The notes beneath the pieces are model-generated. The model worked only from the letters and a program-made list of their open reading frames with translations. It was not told the origin of the DNA and searched no databases. Below, piece after piece: positions 46,619 to 59,905 of a stretch of 64,000 nt of DNA. The stretch comes from Scedosporium boydii (taxonomy: Eukaryota > Ascomycota > Sordariomycetes > Microascales > Microascaceae): the NCBI GenBank assembly GCA_002221725.1, contig NJFT01000164.1, forward strand, positions 1-64,000. The letters run 5' to 3'. The position numbers and the translations under genes were made by a program. How positions within the stretch are numbered: position 1 is the first letter of the stretch; each line of letters begins with the position of its first letter.

Positions 46619-49600
46619 ATGAGATCTATTTATGGGAGCGTTTGCTTTTTTTTCTTTGGTCTCTTTCTTTCCTTGTTTCTTGTCATCTTTTCTTCTCTGC
46701 CTGCCATCTCTCTCGTTTATCCGTTCATTTTTTTTCTTCTTATTCTTTCGTGCTGTTCTTCTGTCACTCGGATACCCTTCTCTTCCTCTCCAATTCCGAA
46801 TCTACATCTACTGCTCAACGTCCCTAGAAGTTGTTCTAGCCTCACATCCTCCTTTTACTTAACCTCCTTCACAAAACCGGGAGCAGCCCCTCCACCCTCA
46901 TCTCCCGCATCTCTATTCTTAGTTCATCCACGGTACATATCTCGGCCATTGGAAATCATGTTTTTCGCATATAATACACATCTAGGGAAACCGGCATTAT
47001 AGAAAGGGGCTATCTTAGAATTTAGCGAAATAGAAGCGAAAAATTCAAAAAAGAGTTCGTATTCACGTTTGATCTTGGCCCCCGTCCCGCGTACCTATTT
47101 TCGGCAGCGGTAACTTCGTCATTAATGTTGGCCTCTTTTCTTCGTATCATTCTCTCCTACCCCTTCACGCCGGCACACTCTCGTTTAGAACCTCACCCAC
47201 ATAAACCGACAGGTACGTCTCGTTAACGTGCCGCCGTAGTTGACGCGCGAACCGGCTTTCGGCCGGACGAAAGAGTGGGTGCGCGAGGGACCGGGGAGAG
47301 GGGTCTCTCTGAACTGGAGATTAGTGGGGTCTAAACCGGGTTCACGGCACCACTTCAGTTGGGGGTTACCGCGGGGCCGGATATGGTCCGGAGTCGTCCT
47401 CTAGTGTCAATCCAATCCGCTGCTTAAGTGCTATAAGATAGCTAGATATAACACCCAAGATCAAACTACCAATGCCGGAAGATGTCTTACATCATTCAGT
47501 GTCTCACATCGACTCAGATCTCGCGTACTTTCTTCAGATGTCGAGGGCATAGAACACGGCATATGAGATGTCAGATGCTTGATCCCCTTCGCTTTGTCTC
47601 TTGGACACTTGCCAAGGTGCAGAGAGAAAAAAAGGATCATCTCTGCGCCAAGCCAGACCAGAAACTTTGCGCGATACAAGATCACCGCCTCTCCGACGCA
47701 AACTTTTGCCTCGTCCCATCGGAACTTATACCGACATTGTGCCTGTTGTTCTTCCCGTTCGCACCTCATCTAACGAGGTCTTTTTGTGCTGCAGATAGGG
47801 CGGGATGGAGAAAAAGATGTGAGAGGGCACCTATACGACGCCTCCACCGGCAACCTCCCATTTCCCCACGATCTCGTCGTGAAGCGAAGGAGCAAAGGCG
47901 AGGGGAAAATAGGTAGGTGTGGGGGCCTAGCCCTCTAGCCGTCCAACCCGTTCGGACTCTGTCTGCCATGGAAGCGAACATTCAATTTCCATGTCGATCC
48001 AGGAAATGCACAGCTGTAGATTGGAGCAGAGGCGGGACACAATCGCCTTCTGGCTAAAACCGAGCAGCAAGCCTGGGTGGGTAAAGAGCAAATGAAAGAG
48101 AGGGGTGGTGGGTAGCGCAAGGAAGGCTCCAGAGCGGTAGTTGAATATATCCCCGGGATTGGATGCATGAGTCGGCTTCTCCAACAAGGTGTGATTTCGA
48201 CCGAGAGATGACCGCCCGTGTTACTGGGGCCTTGAACGACGTGTCTAAGCGGGATATAGACGCTAACCGTCGGGCATTTGCTTTGGTCACCTGGTGGTAT
48301 TCCTCCTTGTTTTTTCCTGCATGCGGTGAGTTATCTTCATAAGCGATGTGTGTTGCCGCTCTCCGTTATTCCCGCTACTCTGGAAGAAGGGTACGTAGAA
48401 GAAAGCCGAGATGAAGTGTCAGATGTGATCATGGAGACCGGCGGCCGAGGGTCAGACACGGGAAAGTGGTGGCTGCTAAATTGCCGCTCGGTAACAAAAA
48501 AAAGAAAGAACATTGACATGATCGAAAGGCTCTATTGATAAATAGAGGCTTCGCATGCGCCAAGACCTGCTTCACTCTCTACCCGGGTGTGTTCGACCGA
48601 AGTGACACTCCTTGGACGGTGCTCGCCGAATCCTCACAGCTTTGAAAGGGGAAAATGAATGCGTCTCGGACCCTCGGTCGCAACATGGTCTGGTGCGTCT
48701 CCTAGCGCCGGTCCGACACAGCTTCATGCACAACACGGTGTGAAAAGATCAGCTCCTCGACGTGTGTCGCCTGTCTGGTCTCATCCACGAGCTTCGCTGG
48801 GCGATTGTTAGCCAATACACAGGGATTCCATCGATACGGGCCCGGAGCACCTGCATTAGATGTGTGCGTGTCGACCTAGGATCCGGGCTGGGCATTGAGG
48901 TGTTTTCAGCTGTCCTCGACCACAACCCTGGAGGTTAGGTGTTATTGGGCTATTGGCAGGGTTATGAGGGATTCATGTCGTCTGCGGTTCAAAGCACGCA
49001 AGAAGCGGCGCGGACGCGGATCCCAGGGATATCCCATGAGACGATGAAACCCTGGGCTCGGCGAGACGATGCCATTTGCAGCCATTGTGAAAATCCAGTG
49101 ATGTGGCGAGTCGTGCTAACTCGAATTAATCGGACCTTGCAGTTCGTATTGCCCTTACGATTCAGCTAGGCGCATGTTGGAGGCTGCAGACAAGCGGGGC
49201 GGATTGGCAAGCTCCGGCGAAGGGTTGCACTAAGGTGTATATTTTGGGGTGTTCTTGCCAGTTCTTTCATTCCACTGCTTGGAGAACGGCTGCTGGATCT
49301 GACCATTTCCACAGAAGGATCTCTCTTGAAACTGTTTGGCGCGGTCCGCGAACTGTGAGAAAATTGAGAAAATTGAGAAAAATAAGAGATCTTACATGAA
49401 TTGAGAATAATATATTCTTGGCTGCGTAGCAGAAAGTCCATGATTTTCGCAGAATAAAAAAATAAAATAAAATAAAGACAGATGAACAGGGTAGAATTAA
49501 TGATGCCAGTATCATGTAAATGGGATCCAGAAATGAGAGACAGGTTCATCATGTACATGTGGGTAGGTTGGTGTTGCATCATTCGCTAAGAATCTGCTGC

Positions 49601-52600
49601 GGTGCAAGTACCGACCGGCGATCTGGGAATGTTTGGGGATATTTTGGTCGTGAGGAGTGAGAGACGAAGGACACAGGTGAAGCACAGGAATGAGGAGGAA
49701 AAAAGTAACATCTCCAAATGACATCTCCGTTCGATGCAGAAATAAGGGACTTTTTGAAGTCCACGTCAGACCTTTTCTGTTTATTATAAACTAGCTCGTT
49801 TAATAATTCTTTTGTTCCATTCTTCTTCGAAGCTTCCTTACATTGATGAGACCCCGCGTCGGGACTCCCTTCTGTTGGAGACCGCCTCACTGATCAAAGC
49901 CTCCAGGAAGTAACATTGAACTTGGGACTTGTTCCGAGTATCTATGCTTGAGGAAGGTTCACACGGAGTCGGAGTTGATGTCACTTCCTACTTCAAAAAT
50001 TTCCCTGGGAGGTTGCGGACACCCCAAGCTGTAGAGTGTGGGACCAACTTTGCAGAGAAGCTGACCAGTCATCAACCACGGTCTTCGTTCCTCTCCTTCC
50101 TCTGGTGCAACCTACGATGTTTTGCGTGCTGCGAGACGCCCTGCGGTTCCAATTGTCTGTCCGCACATGTACACTCACACCCACCAAACTCCGAGTATCA
50201 AGCATCTTCATTGATCAAGATGTCGCCGTCTCCCCCACATGTCGCCTTCTGTCTACTGAGTAAGACCGGGGTGTTGTATCAGATGAGGTTGCAGGGCGGT
50301 TGCGGGATCTCGAGATGACATGGATATATCTGCCATCGACGGACGCGATATATCATCGACCCCCGGTACTTTGCTCTCTCTTTTAATTAGCCGTGCACTC
50401 CCTTCCGCTTCTTCGTTCCTTCCATCGAATTTCCTTCTTGAGAATCTGGAGGATACCTGTTACAATGATGCAATGAAAAGGGGATCATTGAACTGGGTGT
50501 TTCCCGGAAATGGACATGGATATGGAGGCCACTATTAATGCTCGGCGGTGCCTGGCGGGGCAAGTAGCCCCACCAGGAAGGAAAAAAAGGAAGGAAAGAT
50601 GTCGTGGCTTGGAAAATTTCTCGTATTATACCATCAATGACCCCGTCGACGCGGGCAGCAGGAGCAGGTATCGTCTGTCAGTCGTATCGATACATTAATG
50701 CAAGTATTGCTGGTGCAGTTTCCAACTTTGTCGTTCGAGGGGTACTTCGTCGTGTAATGGTTGATCTCTCTTACCTCTTGCTTGCTGCAGTTGAGAAATC
50801 GCAAGGAAGTTGCGACCGTTGACACCGACTACTAGTACGAAGTCATGCAACTTGAAAGCTTTAAGGGCAGGCGCGGCGCGTCTGGCTGGTCTGGTGTAAA
50901 TTGGCATGTGGCTGATGCCTGGCTCGGTCCAGCTTTTCCTCTCCCACGTTTTAATCCGCCCGGCCAGCTGATTTTCCCATGGTTCTCACGATGCTGTCAC
51001 GACCCCTGCTCGATTGGTTTTTCGAACATTTTTTCCGACTCCATCTGACACTCGACTCTCTCGACGTGGTTGATTCTGCGGACAAATAAGAAAAGAAATG
51101 GGTCATACTATGTAACTACATCGGTACCAGGACCGCACCAGATTTGAGCTTGGGATGTCAAATCAATGCAAGCTGATATTTACCCGGATCTGACCTAGTC
51201 TCAAAACCCGTCCCAGCTTCTCATCCCTCCTTCCGCTTCGTCGATTGAAACTTTCGGTCTCCACCGCCGCCGTCTTGGCTTGGTGATGTCACCACCATAT
51301 TCTGCCCCTCCTCCCTTTTCTCCAGCATGGTACACGACTTGGCTGGAGAACTGCTTCCTCGTGAGCCAGCGAGAGGAGTGTACATGCCCATAGATCGTCA
51401 AATGTACGAGTACGACCATCCCGCGTGCCACCACGTATTCCACCCCCCCCTTGCTGCTTCTGCCATACTTGTACATAACCTTGTTCGTACTCTTACTTCG
51501 TACCTCGCCCGGCCCATACGAAGTACGGACAGCAGACGAGTGGATTAGGTGCAGCAGACCTGGACCAGGCGTCCACATTGATCAATTATGATGGTGGATT
51601 GATGTTGATCGCTCTTGTTGCTCCTGCCAGGTCTAGATTCTAGTGGCCAGGCCCACCGGACATGGCCTGCCGCTAATGCGTCTGTTGTGGCCTAACCATC
51701 GCCTCTCTCCAGCTCGTTCAATCGTTGCTCTCAATCTCATAAATGAAGGTCGCTCTGCCTCGTCAGCTTTTGTCATTGTCATACATTCTCTGGCCTGGAT
51801 TCGCTCTGCACTGCTTAATTACCAGGGCTGTCTTTTCTCTCGACCTTCGTTTCCATTTTGCAGCTGGCCCTTTTATTCTTCCCTCGACATCTTCACTCAA
51901 CGGCTGGATTAATATTTGACTTTTCTTTTCCTTTCTTGCATTCTTGTATTTATCTTTGGACCCTCGATCCTGCGATGCCGTGATGTCTCCACACCAAGAC
52001 CAAGACCCTTCTTCCCTTTCGTGCCTCCCATCGCTTCGACCCTGCGCAGTGTCTCGCATTTTCTCCATTTAATCTCACATTTCCTTGGCTAGCTCCACCG
52101 ATTTCCTCACATCACTGAAACCGGACCTTTCTTCGCCCCTTGCGTATATTTTTAGTTGATTTTCTGTCTCTTGTACCTGCTTTCTGTTTCTCTTTTATCG
52201 AGCTTGACCCTAGTATCTTCGGCCTCGAAGTTGGTTTAGGGAGGGAGGACTCCCGGGCCTAGCAAACGCCAGAGCTCTAGCACCAGTTCATATCGTAACA
52301 CTACTGAGGCGTCCAACAACCCCGACAACTTGCCCCAGTTAGATCCATCGTCCGGCGTGCATCTCGACCTGCCCAGCGCATCTCTCTCGTCCGGTTCCTC
52401 AGCTAGACAGGGTCGGAAACTGGGGGGTTCAGGGTTCTCGATCTGGGGACCTGTGCCCATCATATATCCAGTCCCTTCTAAGGGCCTCGTCCCCGCGTTC
52501 TGTTCTTGTACGACCAAGCGGTATTACGCGCATGAAAATCGGGCCTCCGGACTTTCACGCCACTCATCTTCGACATCCTTCGTATTTTCAATTCCTTTGC

Positions 52601-52807
52601 CCTAATTCTTCCTGCTCGCTTCGGCCGCCTTTGCTTGGCCTGAAAAATCTCACTTCCGGTCGTTTTATCCGAAACTAGGTTGAAAATCCCCGAGAATCAA
52701 AGACAAGAGACAATAGAGGAGAGTACACTAGGTTCCGCACCTACCCCGGAAGTCCGTTCCGCATGCCACACCACACTGCCTAGCGACGTCTTTAAGCTCC
52801 GCCCACT
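46619..52807. other. Gene-poor 6.2 kb region
   Basis: The first ~350 bases are the T-rich 3' UTR of the MFS gene. No coding gene is supported in the rest. There is a GAGAAAATT triple repeat near 49360, a short A/T microsatellite near 49460, and an inverted pair of TACTTCGTAC-type motifs at 51494 and 51517. The last ~800 bases are C/T-rich and probably a long leader or promoter for the gene at 52808. Confidence 0.5.
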
Positions 52808-55800
52808 ATGATGGCCGCCCAAGAGCAACCGCCGGTAAAACGGCGACGGTCAAGGTCGAGTAGTGTACAGCGGATGTTGGATTTAGAGAAAAAGATCCGG
52901 GTAAGAATCATCAATTCTCATGCGTCTAAATAGCCAACCCCCTCCCCATCAGTCACTCTCACTCTCACTCTCGCCTCACCTCATCTCATACACAATCATC
53001 GCCACACTATTACTCGAGATGGCTGTCGCCAGACCATACAACCCCCCAATGGCGACGTACTCATACCCATATCCACGGCGGGTCTGATATTTTCATCCAA
53101 ATTCTTGAAGATTTATCTGGCCTGAAACATAGACTAACTAGTTTGTGATTCTAGGTGGAGAGGTTAAAAGCTGCACCTCGAGATCGCAAACCTGCTCCTG
53201 GCTTGCTCACGGATCCTCCCAGCCGGACCAACAGGCAAAGCACCTCCTTAAACTCCACGCCGCAGCACTCGTCGGTAAACCTTCCATCCCAAACTTGTGT
53301 CAATAACAGCAGAGTTACAATTGAAGACCCTGGAACAGTACGAGCTGGCAGTCAATCCGACCTGTTTCAAAATGGTTCCTACTCTGCTAGGGCTCGAGAA
53401 TCCTTAGGTACTGCCGCAGCGACCCGGATGGGCATGACTCTCGCCAACGCCACGCAGAGCAGTGAGGCCGATGTCGACGTTGCCTCCCCCAACACCCAAT
53501 CACCCCGCGAGAAGCGGAAACAGGATAAAAAGGCGAAGCGTGCTGCCAGGACCCCAAGGCTGCAGAAGCCGCCACCATCTGCATCGAGGACACCTCAGCT
53601 TTTCGCTCGCCATTCAGTCCCTGTCCCATCGACTGCACCCGGGTATGACGTTCAGAGCCACCAACGTTCCAACTCGTACGGAGATCCAAGCAACACTATC
53701 GACTCTGGAACGAGGCAGTCCCGTCGCCGGTCTGACTCCATGAACTCGATCACGTCGGTCTCTTCCATCGCATCCAAAATCAAGGCGTCTTTCGAACTAC
53801 CTCGAGGCCGGAGCACTACCCCGCGTGGTGAGCGGTCGTCAAGCTTCATGGGGGGGATTAAGCTACAGAAGGAGCGGGAGGCTGAAGCTGAGTGGGCGAG
53901 TCGTCAGATGGGCCCTAACGGAGAATCGTACAATATCCCTGCACGCTACATGTACAGACAGCCCGGAGGTTCCAGCGTGGGGCGATCTCACTCGCGCTCG
54001 TCAACCTGCAGTGCAGCGTCGATCTCAAGCATGGCTCCCCACATCATCGCAAATCCACAGGCTCTCACATTTCCCCCGCAACACCGACACCGCGGCCCGC
54101 CAACCGCTCTAAGAAAACCAGCACCGATCTCTCGATCCCGGTCGTCATCCCGGTCGCCAATAGTCCGTCCAGAAGGCGGTTCGGATGCGAACTTACAACC
54201 ACCAGCAAGCAGAGAGGGCCCCAGAGACCCTTACGGCTCGCAAAATGACTCTCGTGCCGCACTCGACAGCTTACCTTCCGCTTCCCGACCATGGACTGGC
54301 GAAGGACCCAATCGGAGCAGGCCGCAAACAAGCGAGAGTCTTGGGAACCAAGGTCTTAGTGACGTAGCCGCGCTTAGCGCCGTCCTTAACAGTGTTGATC
54401 TTAGTGATAGTGGGCCTCGTCGGAATGAAGGCGCACCGGCGCCACCAGAGAAAGACGTGGTTCTTCCTAGTCCTAGGCGGTTACAGAACCCTATGTTGGA
54501 GGGTAATAAAGAAACGCGCCCCCCTAAGCCGGAGAAGCAGAACCCCTCTTCATCCTCTGCTCCCGCGAATTCAACTACCACTTCAAACCCAGAGCGGCCC
54601 CAACACAGGCGCCGGGGAAGTTCCTTCCTCGGTATGAAGCGTACGAACCTCTTATCACCGATGAAGCCTCGAAATCAACGAATCGAACAACCCGAACCCG
54701 CGCCCCCTGAACCGAACCAAGATGCGAAACCTCCCCAGGCTGAGCGACCACGGAGAGCAAGCGCCATCCGGCAATTCAGAGATGCAGCCAAAGCTGCTTT
54801 CCACATCAGGTCCCCCTCCGCAGTTCGAGGAAGGAGGAATAGCTTAGTCTCCGGTCAAGTCTCGCCTGCTGGCACGGCTATTGGAAGCGGACGGACAAGC
54901 CCGTTCCCTGACATTGCGGCTATCACGACACCACCAGCGATTCCGACGCCCGACGTAACAGAGACTGCAGCGCCATGGTCAAGCAAAGAAACTGCTCCAG
55001 AGATTAGGGATACTGCGGAGACTAGGGGTCGTCCGCCACTCACACACCAGAACAACGCGGTGCGTCCCTCGGATCACTCATCCATCTCTTCCTATGACAC
55101 GGCACACTCTCAATATCTCTCTACGGTAACTCCAGACACCTCACGCCCCCAGTCTGAAAGAGGCCTTGTGAGTACTGCCGATGCTGATGACGGCCAAAAG
55201 GTTCTCCCCGACGATGACGACGACGACAAATCGGGCTTGCCATCCGTTACACGGCCGACGCTAGGAGGCGCTAGAAATGTATCTACGCCGCCGCCGGGTC
55301 CAAAGAATGTGCGGCGGGCTTTCCGCATGGGCGGTGGTACCGAGACACTTATACCTCCAGTTACAAGCCAGCCGAAGACAGAAGCGAATACGTGGCCTCT
55401 GAAGGTGGAACCGCCAGCGACCGAAATTGATGCCGAATGGGTCCACGTCACGGCACCCTTCAAAAAGAAGAGCGGCCGACAGCTTGTCGACGTCTCTTTG
55501 ATCCCACCGCCCCTTGTTCTGCACAACCAAACGGGTTCCATCGATAGCAACATCTCCAACCCCGACACGCTCACCAGAGGCAGCGGGGCATCATCTCCGC
55601 AATTTAGGCCTAAGCGGCGCGATAAGGTGTACAACGATGACGGAGTGTCTCTGAACACGGACTCGAAGACTAGCATTGTCTCGCGCGAAACGAAGACACC
55701 TCCATTAGCGTCCTATCTCGACCATGTGAGGAGGGTTGGCGGCTCGGCGACCCCAAAGGGCAGCCCTCGTCCTAGCGGGGCTTCGCTCTTGTTAAATCTG

Positions 55801-56094
55801 CCTCGAGGACGGACCCTCGTCTCTGAGGCCCATGTTGGGGAGACTCTGTCCAAGGTACTAGTGCAGTGCTGCAGCTGCCGATATTTCCAAGACATGCCGA
55901 CTCGAGTGTACGAGCGAATGAAACTCCACGGCGACACCAGAAGCAGCACGCCAACCATACCCGCCTATACGCCCAAAGCGCCCGAAAAGCGAGTGTCCGC
56001 CGCGGTGAGGTGCCCCTGGTGTAGACATGAGATGGGCATTAAGTGCTGCTCGGGGTTCTTAACATCCGTCCATCTCAAGGAAAAGCTGCACTAG
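52808..56094 (+). CDS. Large disordered fungal protein with C-terminal CxxC zinc-ribbon-like module
   Basis: Two exons, 52808-52900 and 53155-56094 (GTAAGA...CTAG intron of 254 bases), encode 1010 residues. The N-terminus MMAAQEQPPVKRRRSRSSSV has a basic cluster and a short helix QRMLDLEKKIRVERLKAA. Residues ~50-880 are Ser/Pro/Arg-rich and predicted disordered, with many RSxS and SPxR sites. The C-terminus is compact: VQCCSCRYFQDMPTRVYERM, a variable spacer, then VRCPWCRHEMGIKCCSGF and LKEKLH. The CCSC and CPWC pairs plus the final CC suggest one zinc site. Similar C-termini exist in other filamentous ascomycetes, but I know of no assigned function. The pattern suits a regulator or scaffold, which is inference. 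No membrane segment. Confidence 0.82.
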
Positions 56095-56586
56095 AAGAAG
56101 AAGCAAAAAATAGTTTTCTTTCTTGTCTGTGGAAAAGGTCACGAAAAAAAAGTCGCGGACCTTATATGCATTCGCTTAGAGATATATTTCTTTTGTGTTT
56201 TCAGGATCATTGAGACAAACACGCATATCATGACTGATAGAAAATGGGATTCGGGGCCAAAGGTCGGTCGATACACACATTATCTTGGAGTAGTATGGCT
56301 TTTTTTATCTTACGAAATTTGGATGCGGTGCAGATGATCGTGGATTGGGGGATATTGAGCAAGTCCGTTTTGTACACATCTTGAACACGTTTTGATGAGA
56401 TCAAAATAGAAATATACGCTGAACTGTATTACTATGGCTTTTTGGGGCGGTAACGAGCTATGCAACCGAGATGGCTGCTAACGCAGTTACAGCCAAGGAA
56501 ACGCACCGACTGCCTCGGGGACCCTCCCGAGGGCCTCTATTTTTCTATTGATATCACCATTTTTACACTACATCCTTCGCGCCTGT
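56095..56586. other. Convergent 3' intergenic region
   Basis: Short, AT-rich stretch between two converging genes. It holds the 3' UTRs and nothing else visible. Confidence 0.5.
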
Positions 56587-57904
56587 CTATTTTGCAATCT
56601 CAACACCTCCAACCTACCGGGTATGGTCAGCGGTGCTGTTCAAAGCAGAGGGGGGATAAGGGATAAGGGGACATGACTTACAGCTCCTAACGCCTTCTTG
56701 AGGTCACCTGCAGAAGAGAGACGCATTAGCAATCATTCCTGAATATTGCCCCTTCTTTGTCTTCGATAACATACCATAAATAGCAAACTGCCCAGCCGTC
56801 AAAGCCCCAACCATGACCAACCTCGCGCCCAATCCGCTAAACGACCCACGAACCCCGAGCTCCTTGCCGATCTTGATGAGCCTCGAGGTGTTGCTCTCGC
56901 CGGGTTCGCCCTTGGTCTTGTTGATCTTGGAGAGCATGGTGTCGGCGGGCTGGGAGATGATGGCGGCGGCGAATCCGGCGATGAGACCGGAGCCGAGGTT
57001 GATGGCGGTCTGCATGGCGTCGCTGGTCTTGGACTTGTCGAAGAATTTGGCGTAGGCGAGCTCGGCTACTTGTTCGTAGACGGCAAATTTGGCCATTGTG
57101 TAGGGGACTCTTCAGACGATGTGTAAGCAACAACCACGAGAAACGGGAAGGGAAAACAAGGGCTACGGAAAGAAAAGGGTAGGGGATATCAACATACTGC
57201 TTGAACAGAATAGGCCCAAACCCAGAATAAAAGGCGCCGACACCCTCCTGCCTCAAAATCCTACCAAACCCCGAAACCAAGCCACTCGCGAACCCGGGCT
57301 CACTCACCAACCGAATCCTCGTAGCCTCGAGCGGACACAGCGCGATGTCGGCGAAGAACTCGGCGCAGGCGGACGAGACGCAGTACACGGCGATGCGGTT
57401 CTGGCGGGCGTTCTCGTAGCCGATGACGTTAATGGATTGCTGCTTGAAGAATTCATAGCCGCCGAACTTGAAGGCGCCTTGGAGGAAGTATCCGGCGAAG
57501 GTCGGGCCGACGCCGGTGAGGAGGGCGCCGGCTCCTTCGGCGCGGATGATTTGGCGGAAGGTGCCGAAGATGCCGCGGTTGTAGGTTTTGGGGTCGAGTT
57601 GGATGCGGGTTTTGACGCTGGGTTCGGAGGGATAGGGTGTTAGTTATTTGGTTTGGCCGTGAGGGTGGACAGAAAGGATGGGCACCGATTCGTTTCCGTC
57701 GCGAATTGAGCTTGGAGAGCTCTTTCTTTCGATTGAATTGGAGAGTACCACTTACACGTCGACAGGGGTCAGAGATCCGTGGGTGACGGAGCAGCACACG
57801 GCGCCGGAAAAGGCGTAGCGCGAGTAGAGGTTGAGGCCGGTGATCTTCTTCGGCTCGGTGTCGAGCTTAGAGCTGCCGACTGGAGCTGCCGTGGTAGCAC
57901 TCAT
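56587..57904 (-). CDS. MIR1: Mitochondrial phosphate carrier
   Basis: SLC25-family carrier of the inner mitochondrial membrane that brings phosphate into the matrix for ATP synthesis. Five exons: 57904-57756, 57617-57198, 57109-56775, 56707-56682, 56613-56587; they join in frame to 318 residues. Start is [15 protein letters not shown]. Three carrier repeats show the signature P-x-[DE]-x-x-[KR]: PVDVVKTR (across the first intron), PLEATRIR and PADTMLSK. The first repeat opens with [19 protein letters not shown], diagnostic for phosphate carriers. The protein ends [17 protein letters not shown], the usual fungal C-terminus, built from two tiny exons of 26 and 27 bases. Length is normal. Automated models would easily miss the last two exons. 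Confidence 0.95.
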
Positions 57905-59905
57905 CTTGTCGGTGTGAGACGAGAGTGGATCAGGATGAAGAGGAGCTTGAGAGCTCTGGGCTGTTTACTTTCCAAAGGGAGTGGGTGGCAAGGAATGCCA
58001 GACCGAAAACACGTCTAGTAAAGCAGGAAAAGAGAAGGAATAAAGACAAACGAAGGAGAGACTGTTGCCGCGACGAGAAAAATGACTGTCTTTACGGTAA
58101 TCTTAGAGCCATGGAAGGAGAGACTTGTTCGTTCTATTCCTTTGGTCCATGACGTTTCGGTGAAAAGTTATTGGCGAATCCCTCGTTGAGCTAAATACAT
58201 GCTACAAAAAAAAATAACCTCAGCTCCCCCTGTCCACAGGAGCCGGAATTTTGGCTGCCTTTATCAACGCCTTAAAACCTGTGTGTTCTGTTGGTTCTCA
58301 TCCATCTGCATCTGTTGGTCCCGTCCAGATGAGCAAGAACCTCAGGCTGACGTGTCACATCCCGTACAGCTCGTGGTGCATCTTGTGTTACACGACATCG
58401 CTGGGCATGCCTCGTTTAATGCTCACTTTATTAGGGACGTGACCAATGGGACGGCGAGGTTGGAGCGGAGTGGTCCGCAGGGGGTCTTGGATTCGTCCAA
58501 AGACCAAAGGGTCCCTCGATCAGGATTCAGCGGTTTTACGAAAAGTACAGAGTCGCGAAATGGTGGCTGCATGGCGGGATGCTTTTGGTATCCTCGGCCC
58601 TCGGGAGATTTCGACAGATCTGTGGATGTGTTGGTCTGCAGGGTGAGAGAGGTGTGATCTTGGATCCTGGATCTTGAATTGGGATCTTGGGCATCTTGAT
58701 CGAGGTGGGCCAAAGGACCAAATGGTGGATTGGCGGAGGCTATTTTGTTTTCAATGTTCCTCTTCAGGGAATTGATCCGCCCCCTTGAACGCAGTCAACG
58801 ATGGATTCGGAAAATAATATCAAGAGCTACTTCGTATATCAAGCTTAATCCCGGGCTTTCACGGGTAAGGCTCCTCTCATCGAAAAGATACTGCGGCCCT
58901 CCCACACTTGGGCCGTTTGAGGAGCTCCTTAAAAAAAAAAAAAGAGGCGGGAAGAAGCCACCGTTTATTGTGAGAGCTGAGTGGAATATCCACCGCCAAG
59001 GCCCAACTGTCAGCGCAAAGGAGATTGCGGAGGTATTGTATTGTGTATTGTACTCACCCTCAGTTGCAGCTTCCTGCAATCAAATCTCAGATTGGCCATG
59101 CTGACTACCGGGAATATATCGGCTCTTCTCATTGTGCCTGGAGTCTGAGGCTCTGACAAGACACGTCAAATGCCTACGAAGTACACAGGTAAAGCCCCCC
59201 CGAGACTCGTGAGAACCCAAGTGGTTGAGGCTCGTATTCACAAAGCCCGCGATGATTTTATTGCCGCCATCGACAAAGACGTCGTCCTTCGCCTCGCCTC
59301 GCCTCATCCCATCGAAACAACGGCCCTTGCTGGCTTCTTCCAACCACCTCTTGAATCTGGGAAGGTGAGGCATTTGGGATATCTTAATACTCCAGGTTTA
59401 ATTCCGGGCTTTCTTCCTGAACTCTGCTTCGTCAATGACTTCGTAGTCGTGTAGCATTGTCATGTCGCTCAAACTAATCACCCCCGCTACGAGCTTGTAT
59501 TTTTAGCGTCTTCCAATTCAAGGCAAGCCCCGATCCACGAGAACGAAACGATGCCCCTGCTAGCTTAGCTTCAATTGTCTTCTCTTCCCTCTTTTGAACG
59601 TCCCGACGGTATGGGAGCGGGAGCTACGAACTAGGGTGTCATTCATGTGGGGGACCTTGAGCTATCGTCATTTTCCCCTTCAATTGCACAGCCGTTTTTC
59701 CCCGTCCGCGAGGCCCGGGATATCAATGAGAACTTGATCTCCGTGTTAGTCCCGTTGTTCCAACATGCACACCCTTCCGCTTCCCCCAATACACAGCTTC
59801 GCCCGTCGATGATATTATTCTATCCCCGTGCATTCCCTGATTCTTATCCCGGCCTGGATAGTGCCGCAGCTGCACAGTCGCATTGCTTGTAGTTTACGGC
59901 GGAAA
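57905..59905. other. Gene-poor region
   Basis: The first ~250 bases are the promoter of the phosphate carrier gene. The frame at 59170-59454 is open for 94 codons (IHKARDDFIAAIDKDVVLR) but matches nothing I recognise. TACTTCGTAT occurs at 58828 and TACGAAGTAC at 59175. No gene is supported. Confidence 0.45.

Noticed and set aside
47220..47400. GC-rich stretch with short inverted pairs near 47250, as a possible structured RNA
   Set aside because: The pairs are short and I could not build a convincing larger fold by eye. It needs a covariance search before any claim.
59170..59454. 94-codon plus-strand frame
   Set aside because: Open but unrecognised, with no neighbours it could splice to. Left as unannotated.
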